Below, in pieces: positions 14,101-24,634 of a DNA stretch of 64,000 nucleotides. Position 1 is the stretch's first letter. Each line of letters begins with the position of its first letter. The position numbers and the translations under genes were made by a program. The stretch is from Chamaecyparis obtusa (Eukaryota; Streptophyta; Pinopsida; Cupressales; Cupressaceae). Under the pieces are notes generated by a model. The model did no database searches and was not told where the DNA came from. It saw only the letters and a program-made list of their open reading frames with translations. The stretch covers positions 62,001 to 126,000 of the forward strand of contig BSBK01002929.1 of assembly GCA_027943335.1 (NCBI GenBank), written 5' to 3'.

Positions 14101-14524
14101 CTTGTGATTCTGGGATAACTATAGTTTTCGAGGTCACCAATATATCATCTAAAAATGACATACATCCTCAACAATCTCAAAATCAATACTATGGCATCTT
14201 GGATGATATAATTGAGTGCGAATTTAACTCCTTCAAAGTAGTTCTATTCGTCATCAAATGGTACAGGCTACGACTGAATCAAAATAATCCAGATAGAATT
14301 GTTATTCAACATGATAATAGATTTACAATGATTAATACAAGGTCATTTGAGCTAGTTGGAGATGAGCCCTATGTTCTTCGAAGCCAATGTGAGTAAGTGT
14401 TTTACTCATAGGTTCCACATAAACAGGGTTGGTCATTTGTTGTTAGACATGATCTAAAAGGAAGACCGATAAAGTATAATGTTATGGAAGAAGAAGATAT
14501 TGAAGATGATAAAGAAGCAGATGA

Positions 14525-14578
14525 TGAAGATCAAGATGATGGTGATGATGATGATGATGATGATGATGATGGTGATGG

Positions 14579-14610
<32 letters not shown>

Positions 14611-14694
14611 GTGATGGTGATGGTGATCATGGTGATGATGGTGATGGCGATGATGGCGATGATGATGGTTATGATGGCGATGATGATGATGGCA

Positions 14695-14735
<41 letters not shown>

Positions 14736-14747
14736 GAAGATGATCAA
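14525..14747 (+). repeat. (GAT/GGT)n trinucleotide repeat, acidic tail of TNP2
   Basis: About 220 bp of GAT, GGT and GGC triplets encode an Asp/Gly tail after the DUF4216-like domain. Because the unit is 3 bp, frames stay open on both strands (poly-Met and poly-His readings). Only the Asp/Gly frame is continuous with TNP2. Confidence 0.85.
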
Positions 14748-14749
14748 TG

Positions 14750-15426
14750 ACATAATTGAAATGATCAATGAAATGATTGACATGGTTTATTGCTTTCAAT
14801 TGTAATGATTACATATTTATTGTGTTCAATTCTAATGATTACAACATATGTGATTTATAATTACCAATGTTTTACTTAAGATGCTCAATTAATTGCTGCT
14901 GATACATGTATATATTGTGTTTGATTATCACCCTTTTTGTAAATAGGCAATTGACTACAGACATCGTTACCCCTCCTGTTGACGATCTTGCATTCCATAT
15001 ATAAGGTAAATTTGTTCATGTTTACGATGTTGTATATTGTTCATGTTGTCTTCTAAGTTATTTGTAGCATACGTATCATGTAATTTTTAGCTAACTTAAA
15101 ATAAATGATTAACATATGCAAGAAATTTAACCCCTTTGGCATGGATCGTGCACAGTGACATGGATCAGCTGGTATAAGTCAATAAATAGACATAATTTTC
15201 TTATATTCTTCTTGTTTATCACTGAGCACGTATGTTATAAATAGACATATTATATAATCATATAATGTATATATAGAAAAAGAAGAACCGTATAGAAATA
15301 TAATTATATAATCATTTTCAACTTAGTACATTTTATATCTCTCATGTATAGATAAAGAAGAACCATACATATGGGTCACGACTTGATTATTTTATATATA
15401 TTATTTAAATATTATCAAAATTCTAT
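14750..15426. other. Spacer between TNP2 and the SET-domain gene
   Basis: AT-rich sequence, probably the 3' UTR of TNP2 and the 5' region of the next gene. A repeated word near 15281 and 15351 (gaagaaccgtat / gaagaaccatac) marks a small duplication. A small coding exon near 14945-15000 is possible but I cannot support it. Confidence 0.4.
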
Positions 15427-16212
15427 TTGAAGTGGGGACATGACAATATCTCATTTGATGGATTGCAAGACCCACCAAATAAGTACTTGTCAAATCTATC
15501 TACATTGAATGAGGAAAATGAGGGAATGCTAGATGAAAGTTCTACATGTAGTACGACTAAAATAGGGAGATCAACTAGAGGTCAAAAGATTAGAAAAAAA
15601 TTTGATAAACACATGCAATTTTTCCTTGCTAATGGGGGGTCATGTTCTTATGATGATGAGACCAAAGGTGACATCAAGGTGCCCTTTCGGTACACACACA
15701 TTGAGAAAGAATGGGTACCCAATGAGCTACCTCCAATTAACACTGATTTTTGTGTTAATGAGAGGATATATCGCATTGCTCCATCCTCATTACATGGTTT
15801 GGGACTATTTTCCATGGATGGGATAAAGGTACGTTACAACAAAGTTGTTGAATTATTCAAGTATGTCAGTCCATGTTACAATTACAATGATTGGATGCAG
15901 ATTGTTCAATATAAACAAAGTATGCGTAGGTATGCACTATCAGCTAATTATATACAATGGAAAGAAAATGATCAAAGTAAAAGATTTGCAATGTACATTG
16001 ATGGGAGACCAAAAGCAATAGGTAATATTGTGGGTTTTATAAATAGTATGTGACCTTCCTCAGCTAATAAGCAACCCAACTGCATATTTGAGGCGCGTGA
16101 GGGGAATCAAGTTTTTGTATGTGCAATAAAATCAATAAGTGTAGGGGAAGAACTGCTAATAGATTACCATTTAAATCACATAGATACAAACAAAGTTACT
16201 ATCATGAGGGTG
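15427..16212 (+). pseudogene. SET-domain (lysine methyltransferase-like) gene carried by the CACTA element
   Basis: SET domains transfer methyl groups from S-adenosylmethionine to lysines, usually on histones. About 208 codons are open. The first 110 residues are unrecognised, with a basic RGQKIRKKFDKH patch. The SET core starts at SSLHGLGLF (residues 120-128, the G-x-G block), continues through an inserted region to MYIDG (189-193) and GNIVGFINS (199-207). One TGA stop (16051-16053) interrupts, then the same frame resumes with QPNCIF and ends GEELLIDYHLN, matching the SET C-terminal GEEL..DY signature. A clear donor, GTAAGT, follows at 16213. The start is unsure: 15427 is TTG, the first in-frame ATG is at 15526, and an upstream exon is possible. 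It lies between the two transposon genes on the same strand. The stop falls inside the catalytic core, so this copy is probably inactive. I am confident of the SET assignment, not of activity or substrate. Confidence 0.75.
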
Positions 16213-16306
16213 GTAAGTACTATATACCATTTTATTAATAAGTTTTTTTTTGCTAAGTCTATTACTTTCAGTTCACTGAAGTTTTTATATTTAATCTTTG
16301 TCACAG

Positions 16307-19003
16307 GACGATATGGATCCCACACATGATAGAGGCCACGAGGATGCTCGTCCCACCCATTCTTCAGCAAGGGTAAACCTTATTGAAATTGTACAAATTA
16401 AATAGTTGAAAAATGTTATATTATTACGTTATTTTATTTACGGTTTTGGAGTTTTTATGATAGTTTTACTTATATTCCTGTCACAACTTGATGTTCAAGA
16501 TAGGGGAAAAGCACCTAAAATAAGTACAGAGGCAATAGCTACCCCTTTTGATGATGATATTGTAGAAACACCTAATGTAGCAATTATGTTGAAGAAAAAA
16601 ATTTAAAAAAATCAATTTAGAAATAATGAGAATTTTGGATGAAGCAAATATTCCAACCGAGGAGATGATGAAGAGGCTATCTGAATTGAGAGCGCAAGCA
16701 CGTCGTTATGAAGTAAGCAGTAATCAATCTTTAGTTATAAAAAAAAGTTCAATAAAGGTTTATATTTTATACTCTTTTATGTTGTGAAGTAAAATATGTA
16801 ATATGTGTTCTTGTTACAGGAATTTTTGGCAACTAATCTAGAACCTGGTCAAGGACAACATGGTGAGGCCGGTACTAGCAGAGCTCTGACCACCTCAGGT
16901 AAAATAATCCTTTAGTTGACAAGTTACAAGGAATTTTTATTTTGGAACATTCAAAAACTTCTTAAGTTAACTCTTACTTTTATTATTTCAAAATGTCTTT
17001 GCTAACAATGTATTGTTCAGGTCATCAAGTGCAGGAGACTCCTCCTAGGAGGTTGACAAACATCCATTCAAGATTTTCGAGTGCAATGTCAGCAACAAGG
17101 GGCATGCAAACATCGATGCCTTCATGGTCTATGCCACCTGGTAAATCCTTGTTTTGCTATATTTGGTTTTGTGTTAATTATGATTTGATAATTTGTACTT
17201 TAATCTTGGGTGCATCACATAGTGGATTATTTTTTTGGAGTAGGAGATACACTGGAGGCACCATCTGGTACGCCAGATATAGATCAGAGTACATGTATAG
17301 GTGATAATTCACCATCATTTCCTAGATCTACCCATGTTTCTAGCACGGGAGTTATGCAGACGTCATTGTTGATTGACAATAATGAATCGATGCCTTTAAA
17401 ATGTCCTAGGCTTCCAGGTACTTTAAATAATTATTTTTTATATTGTAATATGCATTTACCTATTTATAACAAGTTTTGGATTGATTATCCCATGACATTT
17501 TTTGTAGGAAACGATAGATTTTATAAGAAGCTTTATGACTTTGCACTGCATATATTCGGGCCCACCATATGTACAAGGTGGAACATCATAAGTGAACTAA
17601 CTTTATCCCACTATTTTTTTTTCATATCATTAGTTGGTACAATATTTTTCCTTTCATTTAGGTCTTTTCTTTTACTAGCTATATCTAACAATTTTGTGTT
17701 TTTTCTTAAAAGGTGGAACTTGCAAGAAAAAAAATTAAAAGATCAGCTCATTAAAGATTTAGAGCATGAGTTTGGTAATAATATTTTTGACGAGAAGAAA
17801 ATTTTAGAAAGAGCTTGCAAACATCTTAAGATTGTGAGGGACTCATATAGAAAGAGTCTCATCCAGAACCCAAAGTACGAGTGTCCTCCCTTTATTTCAA
17901 TGAGGGATTGGAATGAGTTCATTTTGGATGCAAAGGAGAAAGGGGATGCTCAAAGAGGAATTACACCAGCAAATATGAGAAGGTATGCAATAGTATTAAC
18001 TACTAGTACAATGTAATAATGCACTAATTAGTGATCTTTATATCTATATCATCTAACATATTTCAAACTTTTCATAGGTTGCAAGACACATCAATGGCAA
18101 CAAAGGCCAGGCTATAAAAGATGGGCATCACAGACTTGGCTCTGGTGGATATTTGAAAATTAAAGCACGAATTGTAAGTAGCAGTAAATGAATTGCAGAG
18201 AAAAATTATTTATAAAATGCAAATAATTTTTTTTAATCAAAAAATGCAGGGCTCTGATTTTAATTTAGAGGCCACAAAAGAACACAAAAAAATTGCCTTC
18301 AAGGAAGGCTATCAAGCCATGGCTGAATGCCTACGGCAAGCTTCCACTGGCCCAACCGAAGAGTCTCCTGCATCATGTACACAGGTAAATATGCCAAAAA
18401 AATATATTAGAAATTGAATACTTGAGCAACAATCTATTTGATAATAATGTGCATGACATTGCAATGCAGCCTCTTAATCGTGACATAGATCATACGCCGC
18501 ATCATGAAGCCCCTGATGTGCATCGTACTGTCCATGGAGGTGCTCATTTTCTATTTAAAACTAATTATGTAATTATTAATACAATTTAACATCTTAAATT
18601 GAACTTGGTGTAACCTTTTTGTGTATATTTTAGAGGATACAGAATCATGTCATGCTGAACGAGTGCTAGAGGATGTTCAGACTGATCACCATGTAGATCA
18701 TGTGGCACTTTCAGGTAAATAAAATTTATGTTTTGTTCTTTTAAATAAATTTTCTGATTTATAGTTCTTTTACTTAAATAAATACTTGTAATTCACTAAT
18801 ATAAAATGGTGTTAATTTAACTCATGAAGTAGTTGTTATTGCAGCTAACCCCCCTTTGGTGCGGCGACCTCGTGTTCCTAAACAGATGAGGAGGAGACAC
18901 GCATTGGAATTAGAATCAGTAGAGGAGGGGAATGAGGAGGACATTGATCTTCCTCTTAGAAATTACATGATTAAAAAAAACAACAAGAAACCCAAAAAGA
19001 AAT
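16307..19003 (+). pseudogene. CACTA second gene, Ptta/TNP1-TNPA-like, multi-exon
   Basis: In En/Spm elements the second product binds subterminal repeats and assists the TNP2 transposase. Small exons with GT...AG borders can be followed: 16307-16372 (DDMDPTHDRGHED), about 16490-16715 (IMRILDEANIPTEEM), 16820-16899, 17020-17140, 17240-17417, 17712-17981, 18079-18173, 18250-18385, 18470-18540, 18633-18715 and 18845-19003. The 17.7-18.2 kb exons carry a Ptta/En/Spm-type core: a lysine-rich helix, RDSYRKSL, PPFISMRDWNEFI, then HRLGSGGYLKIKARI, a typical H..GSGGY block. The last exon ends in a basic tail (KKNNKKPKKK) that could be a nuclear signal. One frame change near 16590-16600 suggests an indel. 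Whether the SET exon belongs to the same transcript is open, since its donor at 16213 leads in this direction. Confidence 0.65.
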
Positions 19004-19079
19004 GATTGTAATTAACATTTTTTGCTAATGAAAGAATGTTGTCGTAATGGATGTAATTTTGTACTAGTAATGTTGATGA

Positions 19080-19222
19080 ATGATGTGTTAATGAATTCTT
19101 CATGAATGTTGTGTGTTAATGAATTTTATGTGTTAATGAATTATTCATGAATGTTGTGTGTTAATGAATTTTGTGTTAATGAATTATTCATGAATGTTGT
19201 GAGTTAATGAATTTTATCATGT
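19080..19222 (+). repeat. Tandem repeat downstream of the CACTA second gene
   Basis: Three to four copies of a unit containing gtgttaatgaattattcatg and gaatgttgt follow the stop codon at 19003 by about 80 bp, in the presumed 3' UTR or terminator zone. A run of nine or more G lies at about 19303. Confidence 0.7.
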
Positions 19223-19311
19223 GATTATAATGATTGAATGTTATATTTCAAAAATGGATGAATGAATGTTATTAAATGTTAATGGGGAATTTAGAGTGAT
19301 GTTGGGGGGGG

Positions 19312-22300
19312 GGAAATGAGCTTCCACCTTCACATGGTTGGCCTTGTTTAGTAGAGAATATTAAACTATTCTCGAAACCAAGTGAAGCTCAAACTTTAAA
19401 GACAAGCTTAGAGTTAATAGTGACAACCAATTAGCAAGTCGAAATGAAGTTCTTCGTTACTGCAGGTACCTTTTTAGTTTTTAAAGCACAATGTCATGTT
19501 TAAATATTGTGTAGTTTTTTTCTTAAGTCAAAGTATTCTTTTACTATAAGAACATAATTTATGACTATTTTAGTAACTATTCTAACATCGCTTTATGACA
19601 AATCCTATTTTGGAAAAGATGGCGATAAGTGGTGCTATCTATTCCTTGGGAGATTGGATTGCATAGGTCTATATCTCAAAATCATTTGCATGTGGTAGAA
19701 ATGCATACTTACAACCATTTCATTCTACATTTAAAAACATTGATGACACTCTAGACACAAAATAATGCTCATGCTATTGACTTGACAGTGCTATGAAGGC
19801 AAACTAATTTTTGAATTTGATCAAACCTGGATGTTCAGATCTAGTCTCCTTGGATTTAATCTTTATGGTTCTTTGTCTCATTATTACTATCATCCTAGTG
19901 AGGTAACACCTTTGCCTTCTTTCTTAGTCTCTTATAGTTCATACTTGTTTAATTTGAATAATTTTTGAGTTCCTTGCAAAAAGGGTATGACAAAAAAATA
20001 TGGTTATATAGGCTCTATTTCCTTTACTTGAACTTGATGTTATGATTTATCATTTGACATTTTAATATTTTGATGTTGAAATTGAAGCCCTCCACTATCC
20101 GCTTAAGTAGGCTAACTCAACTTGAGGATTCAACAAGAAACTTGGAATCAACTCAAGGAGTTAGTTCTACTCAAAGATCAAATGGAGTTCTCTAACTTTT
20201 TAGTTCATTCCCACAACCAATCTACACAAGTTCATCTTCCCACTTCCTTGTTTCAATCCCTCATTTCGCCAACTCCATTCTAGGCCACCTAGTGCACCTA
20301 GCACCTCCACCATACCAAAATCTCAACCAAGCTTCTCACACTGACCCTAACACCTTGGATCATCTTATCATGGTCTATCTACCATGATATAACTCTTCAC
20401 CAACTCCAAACAACTTAGCTCTTACCATTTCACACTTTAGCCCTTCTAGGCCTGGCTAGTAGCCCTATCAACACTGTAATCTTCAAATTTCATGAAACTT
20501 TCCCAAACACCCTAGTAATGTCTTTATATTTTCTAATACCCTTTTCATATTTATTTAACCCCTATCAATCTCAAGCTTTCATCTCTTGACTGGTGAACCT
20601 TTCTATTGCTGATTACACACCATTTAGACCTAATTAGCCCTACCCCAACAAAGGAACTCTATCACCCCTTTAAATTCAAGACTCCTAAGGTTTAAAAAGT
20701 CTTACTAGACCTTGTAAGAATAAATATTTTCAACTTGGTTTGGTCCTTCCACTTACCCAACCTTCCAAACCAACAAACCCTCACTATTTTGATCAAATAT
20801 CTAGGGCTTTCTAGAAAACACCCTTCCCAGCCACACAAAACCATAAAGATGGTTCAAACACCTTCAAATACATCCTCATAGGTGTTTCCCATCATTATCT
20901 ACCCTCTCTATCCACCATACATCTCTCGATCACCATTTGGTGCTTTCAAAGTGCACCTTCACTGTGCCTTCACCAGTCAAACACTGTTCCACTCTTCCTT
21001 CACGCTTTCCCTGCATTCAAGACCAAATGAAATACATAAAATAAATTAGAGGAATCTCCCAAAAAACCACAATTTTTATAGAGGTGGGAGTGCCTTCACA
21101 TGGTTGAGGTTTGCAAAATAACTGCTGACTGTTCCTTAAAACAGTCATTGTCTACACAATACCAGTTGTTTCCTTAATGTTTAGAAATGCAAAAATACTG
21201 GCATAAAAAAATAAAACTAATGCTATGAAAAAGTTTCTACATTAACACCAAGCCAAGATCACATTGAATACATCTTAATTAATTCACTGTTATCCCACTG
21301 TACCTGCAGGATAGAGAGTTCCAGTATTTGCAGAGAATTTCATTTTTATTGCCCAAAACTATTACAAATTCAAACCATTACATTTCAACATTGATATCCT
21401 CCCCCTAATTATGAGGATCAACCTCTAAATAGGCTTGGATCCCCCAAATAACCTGACTGTCCCATGTAACTAACTCTAACTGCCTGTTACCAGTCAAAAC
21501 TGACTGTTACTAACATGAAATACTTAGAGATTTGTTGTCAAGTTGACAACAAAGTTGTCAACTTGAAAAACTAAAAATATAATGCCAAAAATAAATACTT
21601 CTAAAGGTTTTAATGATAACCTTTATCACCCTATTACCTTTACTAACCCAACTAACCCCATTAAGCCCATTTGGCTTATATTGCCAATGTTGGCAATTTT
21701 CCAAAATATTGCACTTTTAGTGCCTTTGACAACTTTTAGAGGCTTTGATAGCCTTAGTACTCCAAAATATCTCCATTCCTCCTAAACATGCCTACACCTA
21801 CCAAATAGGCTTCCAAAAGTAGTTTAGCCTCTTGCATAACTGTAACAGTCAGTTATCTGACTGTTGCTGGTTAGTTACAAACTAATACAAACTAAAATTT
21901 TGTTGTCTAGTTGACACTAAAGTGTCAAATTTGACAAATTATAACCATTAAGTGTTTATCTCTATTCCTTAGCCTTCTTAAAGGCCTATAAACCTATCAA
22001 ATCTCCTAAAACTTCCTAAATCTCCTATAAGCCTTATCAGGCCTTAATTGCCAACATGACACATTACAACTTTGGGCACTCTTTGGTGCTTTCACAACCT
22101 TTTAAATTGTCCTTAGAGACCCTATTACATTGGTCAAAGAACTTATAGGCCTTTAGATCCCTTTGATAGAATAGGATCAACAAAAAAACCTTCAATGAAC
22201 CCCTTTAGGTACATGTTGACCTTTCAATGCCATTTGCCTCTGTTACATGCCTTTATAGTTTAGGCTTATTACATTTAAAACATCGATTACAAAAATGGAC

Positions 22301-23120
22301 CATAGGTCCAATTACATTCAAAATTTGATCTTCCTAGATCATTAAACCTTCATGAGTCTAAATGACTCTTCTTGCATGCTTTTGCCAAGGTTCCCTACAC
22401 CACATTCGTAAATCATAGCCAAGAAAATACCACTTCACAAACAATAGTAAAGTGATGTCGAATCAAGATGATTAATCCCTTGAGATTTCATCAATCTTGA
22501 GCTTGACAAATTTCCTTCTCCATAAACTCAAAGATAGGTTATTTGACAAAAAAACCTCTTATGGACAATATAATACATTTAAACATCAACCCAAGGACAT
22601 AGGCATGTCATGGTTTAGCACTATATGTGCATGCTTTTACTTAGGTTGTCATCTATTATGTTAAAAAGAAAATTGCAATGAAAACCATACACTTAACGAA
22701 ATAAAACTATGAACAATAATGATTAATGCAAAACAATGAATTTAGTAGTTGTTAAACAATTAATAATAAGTAATAACATATGAAAATTAAAAGATTATTT
22801 ATACCTAAACTAAACTAAAAACATGCCAAAACTAAACTTACTAAATAATTGTCTAAGCTGCAAGAGCATCACATAGTCCAATAGTAATGTTTAGCAGAAG
22901 CCAAGTTACTGACTATAAAATTTAATTATCTATGCTAACATGAAAAAAAAGAGTAGGGACATGTATCTCAAGTGGGCCTACTTGAGAAATAATCTAATTG
23001 TGCTAAATAGAAGAAAACAGCTAAATCAAAGCTTCATAGATTCATATATGCATACTAATTATAGACAAGCAATATATTCAACTAAAAGTAGGAATATATT
23101 GAAAATGGTGTCACATTTTT
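19312..23120. other. CACTA right arm, no recognised gene
   Basis: AT-rich, with no open frame over about 80 codons and no recognised domain. Stretches around 21100-21900 repeat words such as actgactgttac and gttgtc-aagttgacaa. I see no structural boundary that would prove a further insertion. Confidence 0.4.
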
Positions 23121-23547
23121 TTTTAAAACAAAAGTTAGTATTGGTCAAAATTTCATCCTTTACACAGTACTAAATTTGACCAAGATGCTATACATTCGAT
23201 AGTCCATTCGATGAATTGGCATGGATAATTTGATGACAAAATGGACTAAATTCGACCAGGATGCTATACATTCGACGGTCACTTCGACGAATTTGGGTGG
23301 ATAATTCGATGACAAAATGGTCTCAATTTCGATCGTTACACCAATCAATCGATGTCTTATTCTTCCAATTCCAAGGGATTGTTGCAGTTGATAATTCGAC
23401 CAATTATGGGGTCAAATTTTTGACTATTATTTACCATGTAGAAAATTCGACGAAAAAAGATCAACGACAGTTTTAGTCACCTATTCGACCAATTGTTGTA
23501 GAAAATTTGACTAATTCTCGTCGAAATTTAAGGTAAAATTACTAGTG
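23120..23547 (-). repeat. CACTA right subterminal region and terminal inverted repeat
   Basis: Ends in TACTAGTG, the complement of the left CACTAGTA. Many TTCGAC, TTCGACGAA and TCGTCGAA words occur. Within it a 76-bp unit is tandemly repeated (from 23171 and again from 23247). The outer copy keeps TTCGAC where the inner copy has TTTGAC, as CpG decay would give. Confidence 0.8.
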
Positions 23548-24634
23548 GTAGTTAGTAGAGATCTAGCAATTCAACACAATAGTTATCTCATGATTTTTTA
23601 ATGCTAGCAGTTAGTGATTTGTATTTCGAGATCCAGTGAAAAAGCTTAGAAGCAGTTATCTCATGTTCTCATGAAGTAACGGTTAGGCCTTGAAACATCT
23701 AGAGATTCAGAGAGGACCATAGATGAATAGAAAGATCGATGGCTAGCACTTTGTCTCAGGAACTTATTGAGGTTAAGTAAATTATCTAACGACTTGGAGA
23801 TAAAGGCTTTTTGCTGAATCTCGCAAGTTGACTAGGGTTTAAGGTTAAGTCTTGAGATTGCAAGAATACCTCAGTCACTAGATCTCCAGATCAAACATGA
23901 GTTAATGAAAGGGTGTAATGATTGCATGAAAGCTTTGGTCACTGAATCTCATAATCTGACTAAGGTTAATAAAATGATTGTGAGATTGTGAGACTCACCT
24001 CAGTCATTGGGTCTCATGATCAGATGTGAGTTAAGGAAAAGGGTTATGAGATCACGTGAAAAATTTTGTCGCTTGTTCTCGTGATGTAACTCTAGTTAAG
24101 ACATGTGTCTTGAGATTCAAATATTTTCTTCAATTGTTGAATCTTGTGATCAGACCTAGGTTGAATGAAGTGTTTTGAGATCACAAGATGCCTTCAGTCA
24201 CAGAATCTCCAAGGAATACATGGTTAAGTTCACTGGAAAATAAAGGAAAAGGAATCTCTGACATGGAAAAGTATCATGCCAAGATTGAGAAATTAATGAG
24301 ATAGCTAATCCAACTTCAAGTGAGGGTTTTTTTAACAATTTTCGAGGGTTAAAGAAATAAAATAGTAATCATTGGTTTTTTGCTTTCTTTCCAAGAATTT
24401 AATTCAGCCTGTCAACTTATCACCTCATGAGTAGCCTAGATTCAAATTTGGTTTATGTAGAAGTGAATGCTAAGGTGACATAGAGAATATTTGCAGCAAT
24501 TCTATTAATTTCCATGCATTCATTGATTAGAGATATATAGACAGGACACTCCTGCACTCACACTTATCAATTTTTGAAGAACGATTGTGGAGCTGAGCTA
24601 TTGTAGTGTGTCAATTTCAAGGAGATAATTTTTA
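23548..24634 (+). repeat. Degenerate 65-bp tandem repeats of an old LTR-type element
   Basis: Units with the theme cagtcact-gaatctc-atgatcag...ggttaa start near 23873, 23937, 24003, 24068, 24132 and 24195, a steady 63-66 bp. Weaker copies reach back to about 23640. The same theme and period occur at 50929-51200. After the repeats, 24300-24634 is non-coding, with a TATA-like atatatagacagg near 24531. Confidence 0.65.

Larger units (their letters stand above)
10616..14749 (+). pseudogene. TNP2: CACTA TNP2-type transposase, multi-exon, with nonsense mutations
   Basis: The TNP2 protein cuts and joins CACTA ends. Exon 1 from ATG 10616 to 10819 is a transposase-associated domain with CPCKIC. Exon 2 (10912-11252) ends in the PLYEGSKTTLLAAVLLL block. 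Exon 3 (about 11364-11922) holds the IHACSNDHIIY block, DGSTFKEID and LAADDVNPFG, which matches the conserved LxxDGxNPFG block. The next exons carry IYIEPLIDELMVLW (12019-12199), TKGKFACPVCGPK (about 12291-12526), then LFDPMHIGKNV (about 12617-12964). A DUF4218-like part (13155-13660) has VEEIELCGPVPTR and VEGYMVYQTM. A DUF4216-like part (14028-14460) has YYGILDDIIECEF. The tail is an Asp/Gly-rich repeat. Introns have clear GT...AG borders. At least six in-frame stops occur (for example near 11419, 11560, 11624, 11698, 12761 and 13415), several explicable as CGA to TGA. It cannot make full transposase. Confidence 0.88.
1165..23547 (+). mobile_element. Large CACTA (En/Spm, CMC) DNA transposon, ~22.4 kb
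   Basis: The left end reads CACTAGTA and the right end is its complement TACTAGTG. Similarity weakens inward after the first eight bases. The subterminal zones on both sides are rich in TTCGAC/GTCGAA words and share a GGTCTCAATTTCGA block (about 1282 and 23322). CACTA elements make 3-bp target duplications; the flanking triplets here are ata and gta, one transition apart, so the duplication is imperfect. On the + strand it carries a TNP2-type transposase, a SET-domain gene and a Ptta/TNP1-type gene. The long left arm (1.3-10.5 kb) and right arm (19-23 kb) hold no recognised transposon gene, and the left arm probably holds a further LTR insertion. Stops in both transposase-side genes suggest this copy is now non-autonomous. 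Confidence 0.85.

Noticed and set aside
14454..14805. Overlapping frames with poly-Met, poly-His and poly-Ile products
   Set aside because: They are alternative readings of the GAT/GGT triplet repeat. Only the Asp/Gly frame continues from TNP2.
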